From: CAZQHK01 sp964593455
GTDB lineage: Bacteria; Muiribacteriota; CAYSPT01
DNA length: 64,000 bases
Direction of reading: 5' to 3'
Assembly (NCBI GenBank): GCA_964593455.1
Contig: CAZQHK010000025.1
Location: forward strand, 1-64,000
Shown: positions 24,350 through 33,491 of the stretch, one piece after another
How positions within the stretch are numbered: position 1 is the first letter of the stretch
How the letters are laid out: each line of letters begins with the position of its first letter
Position numbers and translations under genes: made by a program
The notes under the pieces: model-generated
Databases searched by the model: none
Told to the model about the DNA's origin: nothing
What the model saw: only the letters and a program-made list of their open reading frames with translations

Positions 24350-27049
24350 TCACCGTGTTTCATCAATACCGGGCAGGACTTCTCCAGTCATTTTACGAGA
24401 ATGAACAGACCCGGCTTCTCCAGTCATTTCCACAGGTTCAAGGTTAGTGGTCTCTCCGGTCATTCTTTGATCATCTTCCACAAAATCTTCCAAACGTGAC
24501 AGATCGCTCGGTTCCTCACTCAGTTTCATCTCGGCGATACGCTCTTCCAAAGCAGTAATCTTTTCGCCGGCTCGAACGAGACTCGGACTGGACTGATTCA
24601 TGGTGACGAAACGTTGTAATATAATCATAGCCTCCCTGGGTTTATCCAAACTTTCGTAGAATTCAACCAGATTAAACAATAGAGAACTGTTTCTTGGATT
24701 GAGCCGTACCGCTAATTCAAGATATTTACCGGCTTCTTCTCTCTCCCCAATATCCCAATATATTTCGGCCAGCCGCTCCGTGGCGGCCAGATCATCCGGT
24801 TCCAGGAGGAGAACCTTTTTAAAAGAATCGGTGGCTTCTTCGATGCGCTCCAGGGTCAGGTAAAAGTTTCCCATGTTCAAGTAGATAGATGGATTCTCCG
24901 GAGAAAGAAGGGCCGACGCCTTGAACTCGGCCTCGGCTTCCTGGTTGAAACCGTGTTCCACAAATTTAAAAGCCAGCGCCAGATGGTTATCAGCCACCTG
25001 GAGCGGCGATAAGCCAGACAGCGGTTTCCCATCAGCGATCTGACGGATTCGCTGACCGGCCAAAGTGCCCCATTCTCCATAGAGGTCGGATTCCATTAAT
25101 TCATTATACAAACCGGTTGCCAAATCAAGCCTATTAGACAGCTCATAAGCCTTTGCTAACGCAACTTTGCTCCCTTGATCGAGTTTTCCGCCCATATAAT
25201 TTTTCTCTAAATACGTAACAGCCCGTTTCACAAAGCCCAACGATAGAAACGCTTTACCTACTCCATTCAGCCCCTGGATATTTTCTGGATCAGTGTTTAG
25301 TGCCCGGTAGAAACATATACCGGCTTCCCGGTTAAGCCGCCGGGAGAGATAAATTTCTCCACACGCGATAAGTGCCATCACATGGTTTGGATCAAGATCA
25401 AGCACCTCAATATACGTTGAAAGAGCTTCACCAAGTCGGCCACTTTTCTGACAGATATAGGCGTAATTATACAATGATCTGGCATCGGAAAAACCGGCGG
25501 TGGCGCCGCTGCCTTCTTCTACCAGCATTCGGCGCGCTACTCTGGCATACCGTGTATCCGGTCCCAGCCGGAGAACGTTTTTCCATTCACGACGCGCCTC
25601 CGACGTCATTCCTTTCTGCCGATATGCCAATGACAGGGAATAGTGGTAGAGAACATTATCAGGGTCAAGCTCAATAGCTTTACGCAGATTAACAATAGCC
25701 TCGTCATACCGCTGTTTTCTCGTCATTACCAGGGCGATATCATAGTAGACATTGGCATACCCGGGATCAAGTTCTTTGACCCGGTCCCAATACATCAGAG
25801 CCAGATCAAACTGTTTGCACCGGGCATAAACTATTCCGATATTTTCAAGAGCCCTCCTATTTCGAGGATTTCTGGCCAATACTTCTTCGAGAAAACGGAT
25901 TGCTTCTGGATACCGCCCCCGGCCCGCGCTCAACTGCGCCAGTTTGAAATCAGCTTCCAGTGATTCCGAGGAACGTTGCCGGGCTTCCAGGTAACATTCA
26001 AAAGCCATTTCCTCTTGGTCACTGGCAGCGTAGATATCACCCAGAAGCAGATGCGCATCAACCATACCCGGCCTGGCATCCAACACTTTCCCGAGTATAT
26101 CCGCAGCTTCGGCCGGTGAGCCCGTTTTGAATTTGCTCTCGGCCAATAGCAGTAACTCTTCAGGCTGAAGATCAAGATTCAATGAGAGCACTTTCTCAAA
26201 CAGGATATTGGCCCTGTCCCACTCGGAGAGCTCGGCCAGTGTAACAGCCCGTTTGAGATACATACGGCCTCGAAGGTTTCCGCTCGTGTCCAAACGTTCT
26301 TTTAAATCTGCATTGTCGGGGTCCAGGAGTATTGCCCGCTTCCAGTGCATATCGGCTCGTTCGAGATTGCCCATGGAAAACTCAGCTTTCCCCAGCAATT
26401 CATAGATATCCGATGCATCCGGAGCAACTTTCCGGCACTTTTCAAGATACTGCAAAGCCGTTTCGATATTGTCTCTTTCTATCTCGACAATACCGGCTTG
26501 TTTCAAAGCCCGTTGATGCTCAGGTACAATTTTAAGGCAAATTTTATACGCTTCCAGGGCTTCTTCCAGATAACCCTGTACTTCCAGGCGGTGGCCACGA
26601 GCGTAATAGACATTAGCCATTCCCGAGTAGATGCTTTCGTTGAGAGGGTCGAGGTTGGATGCACGCTGATAATGCTTGAGCGCTGCTTTTTCATCACCAC
26701 GCCGGGCCAGTACGGCCCCCTTTCCCACATGAGCCTGAGCCAGGTTTTGGCGAGCTTCGCTGAAATACGGATCACGAGAAAATGCTTTCTTGAAAGCCTC
26801 GATCGCCTTATCCAGTTTGCCCAGAGCCTGATACTGAAGGCCGGTATCGTTGAAGTCTTTTGCTTGCCGGTTTGGTTCGTATCCATGTTCCCGGCTATCG
26901 AATTCAGGTTGGGTCCGGACAATTACAGACCCCGGTTTTTTCTCCACCGGGCGTCCTGACGGCCGTCGTCGGCTACAGCCTGGAAGAAACAGCGTCCAAC
27001 AACAGATAATCGCCGGTACAAACCTTGTAACGTATGTGCCCGTTCGCAC
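24350..27049 (-). CDS. Large TPR-repeat lipoprotein
   Basis: An 899-residue protein with an N-terminal signal peptide and lipobox (FLPGC), so it is probably lipid-anchored to the periplasmic face of a membrane. From about residue 60 to 830 it is almost continuous tetratricopeptide repeats with the usual W/G/Y/A/P spacing (for example LDPLNESIYSGMANVYYA). TPR solenoids hold protein complexes together; the partner is unknown. The start is a GTG with AGGA about 8 bases upstream. The C-terminus ends in three 12-residue units each starting MTGE (residues 863, 875, 887). It sits between prs and pth. Confidence 0.8.
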   Translation of the reverse strand: MRTGTYVTRFVPAIICCWTLFLPGCSRRRPSGRPVEKKPGSVIVRTQPEFDSREHGYEPNRQAKDFNDTGLQYQALGKLDKAIEAFKKAFSRDPYFSEARQNLAQAHVGKGAVLARRGDEKAALKHYQRASNLDPLNESIYSGMANVYYARGHRLEVQGYLEEALEAYKICLKIVPEHQRALKQAGIVEIERDNIETALQYLEKCRKVAPDASDIYELLGKAEFSMGNLERADMHWKRAILLDPDNADLKERLDTSGNLRGRMYLKRAVTLAELSEWDRANILFEKVLSLNLDLQPEELLLLAESKFKTGSPAEAADILGKVLDARPGMVDAHLLLGDIYAASDQEEMAFECYLEARQRSSESLEADFKLAQLSAGRGRYPEAIRFLEEVLARNPRNRRALENIGIVYARCKQFDLALMYWDRVKELDPGYANVYYDIALVMTRKQRYDEAIVNLRKAIELDPDNVLYHYSLSLAYRQKGMTSEARREWKNVLRLGPDTRYARVARRMLVEEGSGATAGFSDARSLYNYAYICQKSGRLGEALSTYIEVLDLDPNHVMALIACGEIYLSRRLNREAGICFYRALNTDPENIQGLNGVGKAFLSLGFVKRAVTYLEKNYMGGKLDQGSKVALAKAYELSNRLDLATGLYNELMESDLYGEWGTLAGQRIRQIADGKPLSGLSPLQVADNHLALAFKFVEHGFNQEAEAEFKASALLSPENPSIYLNMGNFYLTLERIEEATDSFKKVLLLEPDDLAATERLAEIYWDIGEREEAGKYLELAVRLNPRNSSLLFNLVEFYESLDKPREAMIILQRFVTMNQSSPSLVRAGEKITALEERIAEMKLSEEPSDLSRLEDFVEDDQRMTGETTNLEPVEMTGEAGSVHSRKMTGEVLPGIDETR
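24356..24463 (-). repeat. Three tandem 36-base coding repeats (MTGE units)
   Basis: At the 3' end of the TPR lipoprotein gene, three units of 36 bases each begin with codons for M-T-G-E. On the plus strand the conserved part reads CTCCAGTCAT or CTCCGGTCAT. The rest of each unit has diverged. Confidence 0.65.
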
Positions 27050-27156
27050 CTACTTTTCCTCCCGAGGCGGCCTCCTGGCCGCGGCCAACATGTTCAACAC
27101 ACGTAGCAAAGAATTTCAAGCACAGAGATCAAAACGAACCCGGCACTCGTTGTGTT

Positions 27157-28110
27157 TTATGTAAATAGTTCACTTACCGAAAGGTTCCGGTGGATACGAT
27201 TGATGATCTCTCCCAGTAAAGGTGCTACTGACAATGTCTCAATTTTATCAGACTCCAACGCTTTGGGAATGAGTGGAATGGTGTTTGTCACTACTAGTTT
27301 TTCCATAGGAGAGTTGTTTATTTTCTGCAGTGCGGCTCCGGAAAGGACCGGATGGGTACAAGCTCCAAACACCCGATGCGACCCCTTATTTTTCAACGCC
27401 TTAGCCGCTTTCACGATGGTGCCGGCGGTGTCCACTATATCGTCAATCAATATCGCGTCTTTTCCTTCGATATCACCGATGACATTCATGACTTCCGCTT
27501 CGTTGGCCCGGGGGCGCCGCTTATCGATAAACGCTAATGAAGCACCGATCTTCTGCGCAAAAAAACGGGCCCGTCCAACTCCACCGGCATCAGGAGATAC
27601 GACTACCGGCTCTCTCAGGCCGAGTTGCAGGAAATATTCAGCCAGCAAAGGAATGGCCGAAGCCATATCCACGGGAATGTCAAAGAATCCCATAATCGCC
27701 CAGGTATGAAGATCAACCGTCAATATACGATCGGCGCCGGCCTCTTTCATAATATTAGCCACGAGCTTGGCGGTGATGGGTTCCCGACCCTGGGTTTTCT
27801 TTTCCTGCCGGGCATACCCATAATAGGGCACAACCAGAGTTATTCTATCGGCGGAAGCACGTTTGAGTGCATCACAGGTAATGAGAAGACTGACCAGGTT
27901 GTGGTTCACCGGACGCCCGGTCGGCTGCACAACGAAAACATCTGCTCCACGTACACTTTCATTAACCTGAACACAGACCTCGCCGTCCTGGAAGCAATTC
28001 ACTTCCATATCTCCTTTGGCAATTCCCAGATAACTGCAAATCTCATCGGCCAGCGCAGAGTGAGCGCCGCCGTCAAAAACTTTCAAATTCATTCCCTCAG
28101 ACAACCCCAT
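27157..28110 (-). CDS. prs: Ribose-phosphate pyrophosphokinase
   Basis: Makes PRPP from ribose 5-phosphate and ATP for nucleotide, His and Trp synthesis. About 317 residues. Motifs are FQDGEVCVQVNESVRG, VVPYYGYARQEKK (the flexible catalytic loop), LTVDLHTWAIMGFFD, VVSPDAGGVGRAR and the PRPP-binding AILIDDIVDTAGT. The frame opens at an ATG only 2 bases from AGGAGG. A TTG at 28104 (7-base spacing) or the ATG at 28092 (MNLKVFDGG) may be the real start. It lies downstream of tRNA-Gln and spoVG. Confidence 0.95.
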   Translation of the reverse strand: MGLSEGMNLKVFDGGAHSALADEICSYLGIAKGDMEVNCFQDGEVCVQVNESVRGADVFVVQPTGRPVNHNLVSLLITCDALKRASADRITLVVPYYGYARQEKKTQGREPITAKLVANIMKEAGADRILTVDLHTWAIMGFFDIPVDMASAIPLLAEYFLQLGLREPVVVSPDAGGVGRARFFAQKIGASLAFIDKRRPRANEAEVMNVIGDIEGKDAILIDDIVDTAGTIVKAAKALKNKGSHRVFGACTHPVLSGAALQKINNSPMEKLVVTNTIPLIPKALESDKIETLSVAPLLGEIINRIHRNLSVSELFT

Positions 28111-28194
28111 TCCTCCTCTCTATATTTAAAGAGAACCTTTACTTTAACTTCTTATCTTCAGACTGGTTACACCATGAAACGGGAATAAATGAAG

Positions 28195-28266
28195 CTGGGG
28201 AGGTAGGATTCGAACCTACAAATGACGGATCCAAAGTCCGCTGTGTTGCCATTTCACCACTCCCCA
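28195..28266 (-). tRNA. tRNA-Gln (UUG anticodon)
   Basis: On the minus strand a full cloverleaf can be drawn. The acceptor stem TGGGGAG pairs with CTCCCCA, the anticodon loop CTTTGGA contains TTG, and the T-arm is GTAGG-TTCGAAT-CCTAC. The discriminator is G and the CCA end is not encoded. It lies between spoVG (42 bases upstream) and prs. Confidence 0.95.
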
Positions 28267-28308
28267 GCGTATTTGATGGAAAGTGTAACTCAGAACGTAA
28301 TATCCTGT

Positions 28309-28782
28309 TTAGAAAGGAGAAAATTCAGTATCGTTCTCATCTTTAGCTGGTCCCGAGTTCATATCGCTTTTGGTATCAGAAGCGCTTTCAAAAGGAGAAT
28401 CGTTCCCGGACTCGGGAATTGACGCCGGTGGCTCTGCAATGGTATCCCCAGGAGGAGGTGAGGCCTCCGTGTTGGCACCACTGTTTTCCACTGGTTTATG
28501 GTCCTTTAAATCCGTTGAAAGTTCGCCGGGATACATCTCCTGGTACTTTGTCAGAACAGCTTTCTGAATCATTCGACGTCCCTCGGTTTTAATCGGATGA
28601 GCGGTATCTCTGAACTCACCGCTTGGCGTTTTTCTGCTCGGCATGGCTACAAATACGCCTTTATCACCCTCAATGATCTTCAGGTCATGCACGACGAAAA
28701 TATCGTCAAAAGTGATAGAAACAAAAGCTTTTAGCTTTCCCCCGCCTGTTACCTTCCTGATTCTCACGTCGGTAATTCTCAT
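28309..28782 (-). CDS. spoVG: SpoVG-family protein with a disordered C-terminal extension
   Basis: SpoVG proteins bind nucleic acids and affect septation and virulence regulators in Firmicutes; they also occur in spirochaetes. Residues 1-90 match the family: MRITDVRIRKV, LKAFVSITFDDIFVVHDLKI, FVAMPSRKTPSGEFRDTAHPI. About 65 further residues rich in Pro, Ser, Glu and Asp follow and are probably disordered; standard SpoVG is about 85-100 residues. A promoter lies about 65 bases upstream of the start. The spoVG-prs neighbourhood also occurs in Bacillus (spoVG-glmU-prs). Confidence 0.9.
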   Translation of the reverse strand: MRITDVRIRKVTGGGKLKAFVSITFDDIFVVHDLKIIEGDKGVFVAMPSRKTPSGEFRDTAHPIKTEGRRMIQKAVLTKYQEMYPGELSTDLKDHKPVENSGANTEASPPPGDTIAEPPASIPESGNDSPFESASDTKSDMNSGPAKDENDTEFSPF

Positions 28783-28844
28783 ATTTGTACACCTACCTCG
28801 CTAGTTAAACCCCTGTCTTTACAGGCTTTACATACTTTAGCAAT

Positions 28845-28873
28845 AGTATATAGTATTTATTACCACCCTTCAA
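28845..28873 (-). promoter_or_regulatory. Promoter for spoVG (and perhaps tRNA-Gln and prs)
   Basis: Minus-strand TTGAAG (28868-28873) and TATACT (28845-28850) with a 17-base spacer. A small CCTGT/ACAGG hairpin (about 28812-28824) lies in the leader. Confidence 0.5.
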
Positions 28874-28890
28874 GGTGAATCTATTGACTG

Positions 28891-29199
28891 TTATCTGTCA
28901 GCGATATCAAATTCATCAATCAGTTTGGTCGTCTCCAGGAGGCTGATTATCTCTTTTGGTACTGAGCGAAGCTTGATGCCACCTTCCTGCTTTTTAGCCC
29001 GGGCGTCAAAAGCTGCTATTATTCCCAGACCAGCACTTGAGATATAGCCTACTTGCTCTAAATCGAGCATGATGTAGTTGTTCCCTTTGCTCAGAATATC
29101 GAGAAGCAACTCTTTCAACTCATACACCGCTTGTTCCGCAATATCACCCTCGATTTTTAACGTAACAACTTCATTTTGATTTTCCCTGGTAATATTCAC
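28891..29199 (-). CDS. STAS-domain anti-sigma factor antagonist
   Basis: A 102-residue single STAS domain, like SpoIIAA/RsbV. Such proteins bind an RsbW-type kinase and free its target; they are switched off by phosphorylation of a conserved serine. The phosphorylation-site motif is visible as YISSAGLGIIAAF. It begins one base after the panC stop, so it is the last gene of the eight-gene operon that also holds an RsbW-like kinase gene near its start. That placement suggests the two work together. Confidence 0.88.
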   Translation of the reverse strand: MNITRENQNEVVTLKIEGDIAEQAVYELKELLLDILSKGNNYIMLDLEQVGYISSAGLGIIAAFDARAKKQEGGIKLRSVPKEIISLLETTKLIDEFDIADR

Positions 29200-29200
29200 T

Positions 29201-30088
29201 CTACTCCCCTCCCGCCTGATGTTGCTCAGCGATTTTCAGATCGGCTTCCGATACCTGCATATTATCGATGAGCCTTGATTTTCCGACGTTTGCCGCGATG
29301 GCGAAAATAGTATTCAGCTCAACCTGCTCCACCGGCCGCAGCTCTTCACCGTCAACTGCGGCAATATAATTCGGCTCCACTCCGGAGGTATCTAAAATAT
29401 AGTTTCGCATACGTTCAATAATAATACCAGTATTTTTTTCACCCTCACGCACTAACCTGGCAGCCAGCTTCAAAGAATTGCCAAGACAGAGAGCGGATTT
29501 GCGCTCCTTATCGTTGAGATATCTGTTCCGAGAACTCATAGCCAGGCCGTCCCGTTCGCGGATGATGGGCATCCCGACTATAGTCACCGGTATGTCAAGA
29601 TTCCGTGTCATTCTTTCTATAATCATCAACTGTTGCCTGTCTTTCAGACCAAAATAGGCCTGGTCGGGAGCAACGATATTGAACAGTTTGCAGACGACTG
29701 TGGCTACACCATTAAAATGCCCGGGCCGGGAAGTTCCACAGAGGTGTTCCGTGAGCCCGGCCACCTGTACACTGGTGACAAACCCAGGTGGATACATAAC
29801 AGAAGCCTGTGGAGTGAACACCAGGTCACATCCTCCTTGCCGAAGCAAGGTTTTGTCTGTATCCAAATCCCGGGGATAATCATTGAAATCTTCTTTTGGA
29901 CCGAATTGGAGCTTATTAACGAAAATCGACACCACCACAAATCCGGTTTGCCGGCGCGCAGCCCTGACCAGGCTGATATGCCCTTCATGCAGAGAGCCCA
30001 TGGTCGGAACAAAACCGATCATTTTTCCTTCGCTGCGAGCTGCGGACACAGCTTTTCTGACTTCGACTATGTCACCGGTAATCTCCAT
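29201..30088 (-). CDS. panC: Pantothenate synthetase (pantoate-beta-alanine ligase)
   Basis: Joins pantoate and beta-alanine with ATP to make pantothenate, the precursor of coenzyme A. The 295 residues include the HIGH-like FVPTMGSLHEGHISLVRAAR, FVNKLQFGPKEDFNDYPR, FGLKDRQQ, and MSSRNRYLN with the KMSKS-like Ser-Arg. It lies 13 bases downstream of panB, the preceding pathway enzyme. No panD is seen. Confidence 0.96.
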   Translation of the reverse strand: MEITGDIVEVRKAVSAARSEGKMIGFVPTMGSLHEGHISLVRAARRQTGFVVVSIFVNKLQFGPKEDFNDYPRDLDTDKTLLRQGGCDLVFTPQASVMYPPGFVTSVQVAGLTEHLCGTSRPGHFNGVATVVCKLFNIVAPDQAYFGLKDRQQLMIIERMTRNLDIPVTIVGMPIIRERDGLAMSSRNRYLNDKERKSALCLGNSLKLAARLVREGEKNTGIIIERMRNYILDTSGVEPNYIAAVDGEELRPVEQVELNTIFAIAANVGKSRLIDNMQVSEADLKIAEQHQAGGE

Positions 30089-30101
30089 TAATCACTCTCA
30101 A

Positions 30102-30959
30102 TTACTTTCTACCTTTGAGGTACTTTTTTATCTGATTCCAAACTGTTTTGGAGAGGGTATAACTTTCCTTGGGCACCGGAAACTTCTCCTCACGCACGTC
30201 CCGGGCGTAGTGTTTCACTGCCTCATTGATACTGCTGCCAACCTCCGCGTAGCGGCGGACGAACTTTGGACAAGCAGTTTCGGTGAGACCGATTACATCA
30301 TTGATTACCAGTATTTGGCCGTCGCAACAGGGACCTGCCCCGATCCCGATAGTAGGAACCAAAAGACGTTCCGAAATGGCCTGCGCCAACTGACGGGGAA
30401 TCCCTTCCAGAACGACACTGAATACTCCGGCGTCCTCCAACTTAAGCGCACTTTCATACAACTCCTTAGCCCCATGGAAGCCTTTTCCCTGGACACGATA
30501 TCCACCCATTCGATGGACAGACTGCGGAATCAACCCGATGTGCCCCATAACGGGGATTCCCGCCCGAACTATTTTCTCGGCAGTAACTGCATACTCACTT
30601 CCGCCTTCCAGCTTGACTGCCTGGGCTCCGCCCTCTTTGGCCAGCCGGCCGGCTGCTTCAACCGCCCGTTCATCCGATACCTGATAGGACATAAAGGGCA
30701 TGTCGGCGACCACAAATGCCCGCTTGACACCGCGAACTACCGCAGCAGTGTGCCGAATCATATCCGCCATCTCCACCGGCAGAGTAGTCGTGTAGCCCAA
30801 TACGCAATTTGCCAATGAATCTCCAACCAGGATCGAATCAACTCCTGCCTGATCAAGAATTCTGCCGGTTACCGCATCATACGCTGTCAGCATGACAATA
30901 CGGCGGCCGGAGCGCTTGCAAGTGATAAAATCATTTACCGTAAATTTTTTTTCTTTCAC
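30102..30959 (-). CDS. panB: 3-methyl-2-oxobutanoate hydroxymethyltransferase
   Basis: Transfers a hydroxymethyl group from methylene-tetrahydrofolate to ketoisovalerate, giving ketopantoate. The 285 residues show VMLTAYDAVTGRILDQ, VDSILVGDSLANCVLGY (metal Asp), VVADMPFMSYQ, AVKLEGG and MGHIGLIPQSVH. The domain order and length are standard. It is followed by panC and preceded by rapZ at 35 bases. Confidence 0.96.
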   Translation of the reverse strand: MKEKKFTVNDFITCKRSGRRIVMLTAYDAVTGRILDQAGVDSILVGDSLANCVLGYTTTLPVEMADMIRHTAAVVRGVKRAFVVADMPFMSYQVSDERAVEAAGRLAKEGGAQAVKLEGGSEYAVTAEKIVRAGIPVMGHIGLIPQSVHRMGGYRVQGKGFHGAKELYESALKLEDAGVFSVVLEGIPRQLAQAISERLLVPTIGIGAGPCCDGQILVINDVIGLTETACPKFVRRYAEVGSSINEAVKHYARDVREEKFPVPKESYTLSKTVWNQIKKYLKGRK

Positions 30960-30994
30960 TTCGTTTGGAACGCTCCCTCGCGCTTCTTTATTCC

Positions 30995-31867
30995 TTACTC
31001 TTCAAGATCCCTATGCCGCACAAATAGACGTATTTTTTGTTGTTTCAAATACTTTCTTAATTCCTCCACCACCGCTACCGAGCGATGGCGACCCCCGGTA
31101 CATCCCACTCCAATTGAAAGGTGCACTTTTCCTTCCTGATGATATTGTGGAAGCAGTAAATTTAATAAATCCAACAGTTTATCGAGAAACTCTCCGGCAA
31201 TCTCATTTTCGAGTACAAACTGTTTTACCTCAGGATCAGTACCCTTGAGGTCTTTTAATGATCCTTCATAATATGGATTAGGAAGAAACCGAATATCAAA
31301 CAACAGATCCGCGTCGAGAGGAATACCTTTTTTATAGCCGAACGAGGTAAGCACCACCGTCAGCTCCGTATCGCAGTCTTTCTCAAAGAAAAGATCTTTC
31401 ATTTTCTCTTTAAGGTCGCGAAGTTTGAAACTCGAAGTGTCGATGACCCAGTCAGCCTGACTTCGAAACTCTTCCATGATCTTCGCTTCTTGGCGAATGT
31501 CAGATAACACGCTTCCTTCTGAAGTCAACGGATGGCGGCGACGAGTTTCTTTGAAACGATTAATTAATGTATCCTCGGTAGCGGTCAAAAACAAAACTTT
31601 ATACCGACATCCCATCTCCCGCAAAGAATCAAGAGCGTTTTTCAGCTGTCCAAAAAAGAGAAGTCCCCTGATATCAACCACGATGCCGACACGACTGATT
31701 CGACCCTCCGTAGCCTGACAAACTTCAACAAAATGAGGGATCAGGGACGGTGGGAGATTATCGACACAGCAATATCCAAAATCCTCAAGGACACCGGCCA
31801 CAGAACTCTTACCGGCACCTGAAAGGCCCGAAATAATAAGTATTTCCAGAGACTTTTTCGGATGCAT
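30995..31867 (-). CDS. rapZ: RapZ-family nucleotide-binding protein
   Basis: In E. coli RapZ is an RNA adaptor that controls GlcN-6-P synthase through small RNAs; in Firmicutes the homologue YvcJ is a P-loop NTP hydrolase. The 290 residues begin with the Walker A motif ISGLSGAGKSSVAG, then GYCCVDNLPPSLI, VVDIRG, and the conserved C-terminal IGVGCTGGRHRSVAVVEEL. It sits in the tmk-yaaR-rapZ-pan operon, away from the whiA/yvcK genes it often accompanies. Confidence 0.92.
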   Translation of the reverse strand: MHPKKSLEILIISGLSGAGKSSVAGVLEDFGYCCVDNLPPSLIPHFVEVCQATEGRISRVGIVVDIRGLLFFGQLKNALDSLREMGCRYKVLFLTATEDTLINRFKETRRRHPLTSEGSVLSDIRQEAKIMEEFRSQADWVIDTSSFKLRDLKEKMKDLFFEKDCDTELTVVLTSFGYKKGIPLDADLLFDIRFLPNPYYEGSLKDLKGTDPEVKQFVLENEIAGEFLDKLLDLLNLLLPQYHQEGKVHLSIGVGCTGGRHRSVAVVEELRKYLKQQKIRLFVRHRDLEE

Positions 31868-31893
31868 AAACGCTGGTACCTTTCCCGGATTTT

Positions 31894-32346
31894 CTACATA
31901 TAGAGATCGAGCAGCAAACCCCTGATTTCATCAAGTTTATCAACCAAAGACAGCGACTCACTCTGCTCATTCATAATAGATTCTGCCAAAGCCGCCATCC
32001 GCTCGTCAATAGCCTCGAGTACCACGTGTAGTTTCTGGTGTCCTTCTCGAGCTCTGCCCGGCCTCATCCGGACCTGGTAGACTTTACTTAAAATTTCATC
32101 TAAAAACCGGCGGACCAGCCCTTTATATCGATGCAAAGATCCTAATGTGGGACGTTTCTCCAGAGACTCAGCCGCCTCTTCGATCTCTAGCAATAGATTG
32201 TCAAAAAACACCTGGTGCTGTTCGTTTACAGTCTCTTCAAGCGTTTTACTGAAATTAACAGAAATATCACTCGAGCTGCTTTTGTTTTTGAAATAACGGC
32301 CCCGTCCCCGAACAGCAACACCTTTCTTCTTACTGCGGATCTTCAT
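31894..32346 (-). CDS. yaaR: YaaR-family (DUF327) protein
   Basis: A 150-residue basic, alpha-helical protein. Length, the FFDNLLLEIEEAAESLEK and YKGLVRRFLDEILSKVYQV segments, and its position directly after tmk match the DUF327 family (B. subtilis YaaR, encoded beside tmk). Its biochemical role is not established as far as I know. It overlaps tmk by 4 bases, which implies coupled translation. Confidence 0.8.
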   Translation of the reverse strand: MKIRSKKKGVAVRGRGRYFKNKSSSSDISVNFSKTLEETVNEQHQVFFDNLLLEIEEAAESLEKRPTLGSLHRYKGLVRRFLDEILSKVYQVRMRPGRAREGHQKLHVVLEAIDERMAALAESIMNEQSESLSLVDKLDEIRGLLLDLYM

Positions 32347-33008
32347 TCCCGAGCCTTTTCCGCCAGGTCACCATGTTCTCTCAACCGGGCTGTAACAACT
32401 TCAACCAGGTTAGTATGAATAACATCAACCGGCCGGTCGGCATTAATCCTGAGAATCCGATCGGGATACATCTCGGCCAGGCGGAGGTATCCTCTCCTGA
32501 CCCGTCGATGGAAATCTATCTTCTCGCTTTCGATTCTATCAGCTCCACACCGATCTTCCGTCCCCGGAAATTTTCGCTGCAATCCATGTTCCGGCTCCAC
32601 ATCCAGGAATAAGGTCAGATCGGGTTCCATGTCGCCAATAACAATAGTGCGTAGGCTTTGTATAATCTTTAGACTGATTTGCCGGCCATAACCCTGATAC
32701 GCAAATGTAGAATCCTCAAACCGATCACAGATGACAATCCTGTCTCTTTTCAGATTGGGGAGAATCCTTTTCTTCAAGTGTTCGATGCGGGCTGCGCCAT
32801 ACAACAGCAGTTCTGTCTCGTCTTCTATATCTTTGTTGAGCGGGTCGAGCAATACTTCTCTTATCTGATCACCAACATTAGTGCCGCCGGGTTCACGGGT
32901 ATAAATAGAGTCAAAACCGTTTCGGCGTAGATATTCGTCGAGCATAAAGCTCTGGGTGGTTTTACCCGAACCTTCCGGTCCTTCAAAGGAGATGAAAAAA
33001 CCGTTCAC
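32343..33008 (-). CDS. tmk: Thymidylate kinase
   Basis: Phosphorylates dTMP to dTDP. The 221 residues show the P-loop FEGPEGSGKTTQS, the TREPGGTNVGDQIREVLL motif, and DRFEDSTFAYQGYGRQ. The length is normal. It lies 24 bases downstream of the RsbW-like gene and overlaps yaaR. Confidence 0.95.
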   Translation of the reverse strand: MNGFFISFEGPEGSGKTTQSFMLDEYLRRNGFDSIYTREPGGTNVGDQIREVLLDPLNKDIEDETELLLYGAARIEHLKKRILPNLKRDRIVICDRFEDSTFAYQGYGRQISLKIIQSLRTIVIGDMEPDLTLFLDVEPEHGLQRKFPGTEDRCGADRIESEKIDFHRRVRRGYLRLAEMYPDRILRINADRPVDVIHTNLVEVVTARLREHGDLAEKARE

Positions 33009-33032
33009 GTCTCCTTCTGCCCTTCCGCTACT

Positions 33033-33485
33033 TCAAACAGTATCGTCATTACCACTTTTCTTCTCTTGCAGAGTTCTTATCATCCTGAGTTCAACGTCTC
33101 CCGAACCGTCCACCAGATACTCAACATGATCCATGAGTTTACGCATCATGAAAAGTCCCCAGCCACTCTCCGGCAATTTCTCCAGCTCCGGCTGAGCGTC
33201 CGGACCCGGAATGTTTTCGATTTTGAAATTAGGGTCCGCATATCTTACTGAAACGTGAATCTCGCCACGAACAAACGAAAAAACAAACCCGATTCTGGAT
33301 ACTCGTTCGGAAGAATGCTTAATAACATTGGTCAAAGCTTCGATAACTGCTACCTTGATATCTTCTACCACGGCAGGTTTTATAGAGTCGAGCTCCGGTA
33401 ATTCACTGATAATCGAGCGCATCAACGACAGATATCGCGCGGACGCTGGTAGTTCTAACTCGACTATATCTTCCGATCTCGACAC
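33033..33485 (-). CDS. RsbW/SpoIIAB-like serine kinase anti-sigma factor
   Basis: A 150-residue GHKL-type ATPase domain. The N-box VAVIEALTNVIKHSS is clear and the later ATP-lid segment ESGWGLFMMRKLMD is present. This family binds either a sigma factor or a STAS-domain antagonist, which it phosphorylates. The normal DxGxG box is degenerate (reads PGPDAQPE...), so ATP binding should be tested. Two STAS proteins in the window (28.9 and 56.3 kb) are possible partners; no sigma-F or sigma-B-type factor is adjacent. Confidence 0.8.
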   Translation of the reverse strand: MSRSEDIVELELPASARYLSLMRSIISELPELDSIKPAVVEDIKVAVIEALTNVIKHSSERVSRIGFVFSFVRGEIHVSVRYADPNFKIENIPGPDAQPELEKLPESGWGLFMMRKLMDHVEYLVDGSGDVELRMIRTLQEKKSGNDDTV

Positions 33486-33491
33486 CGTAAC

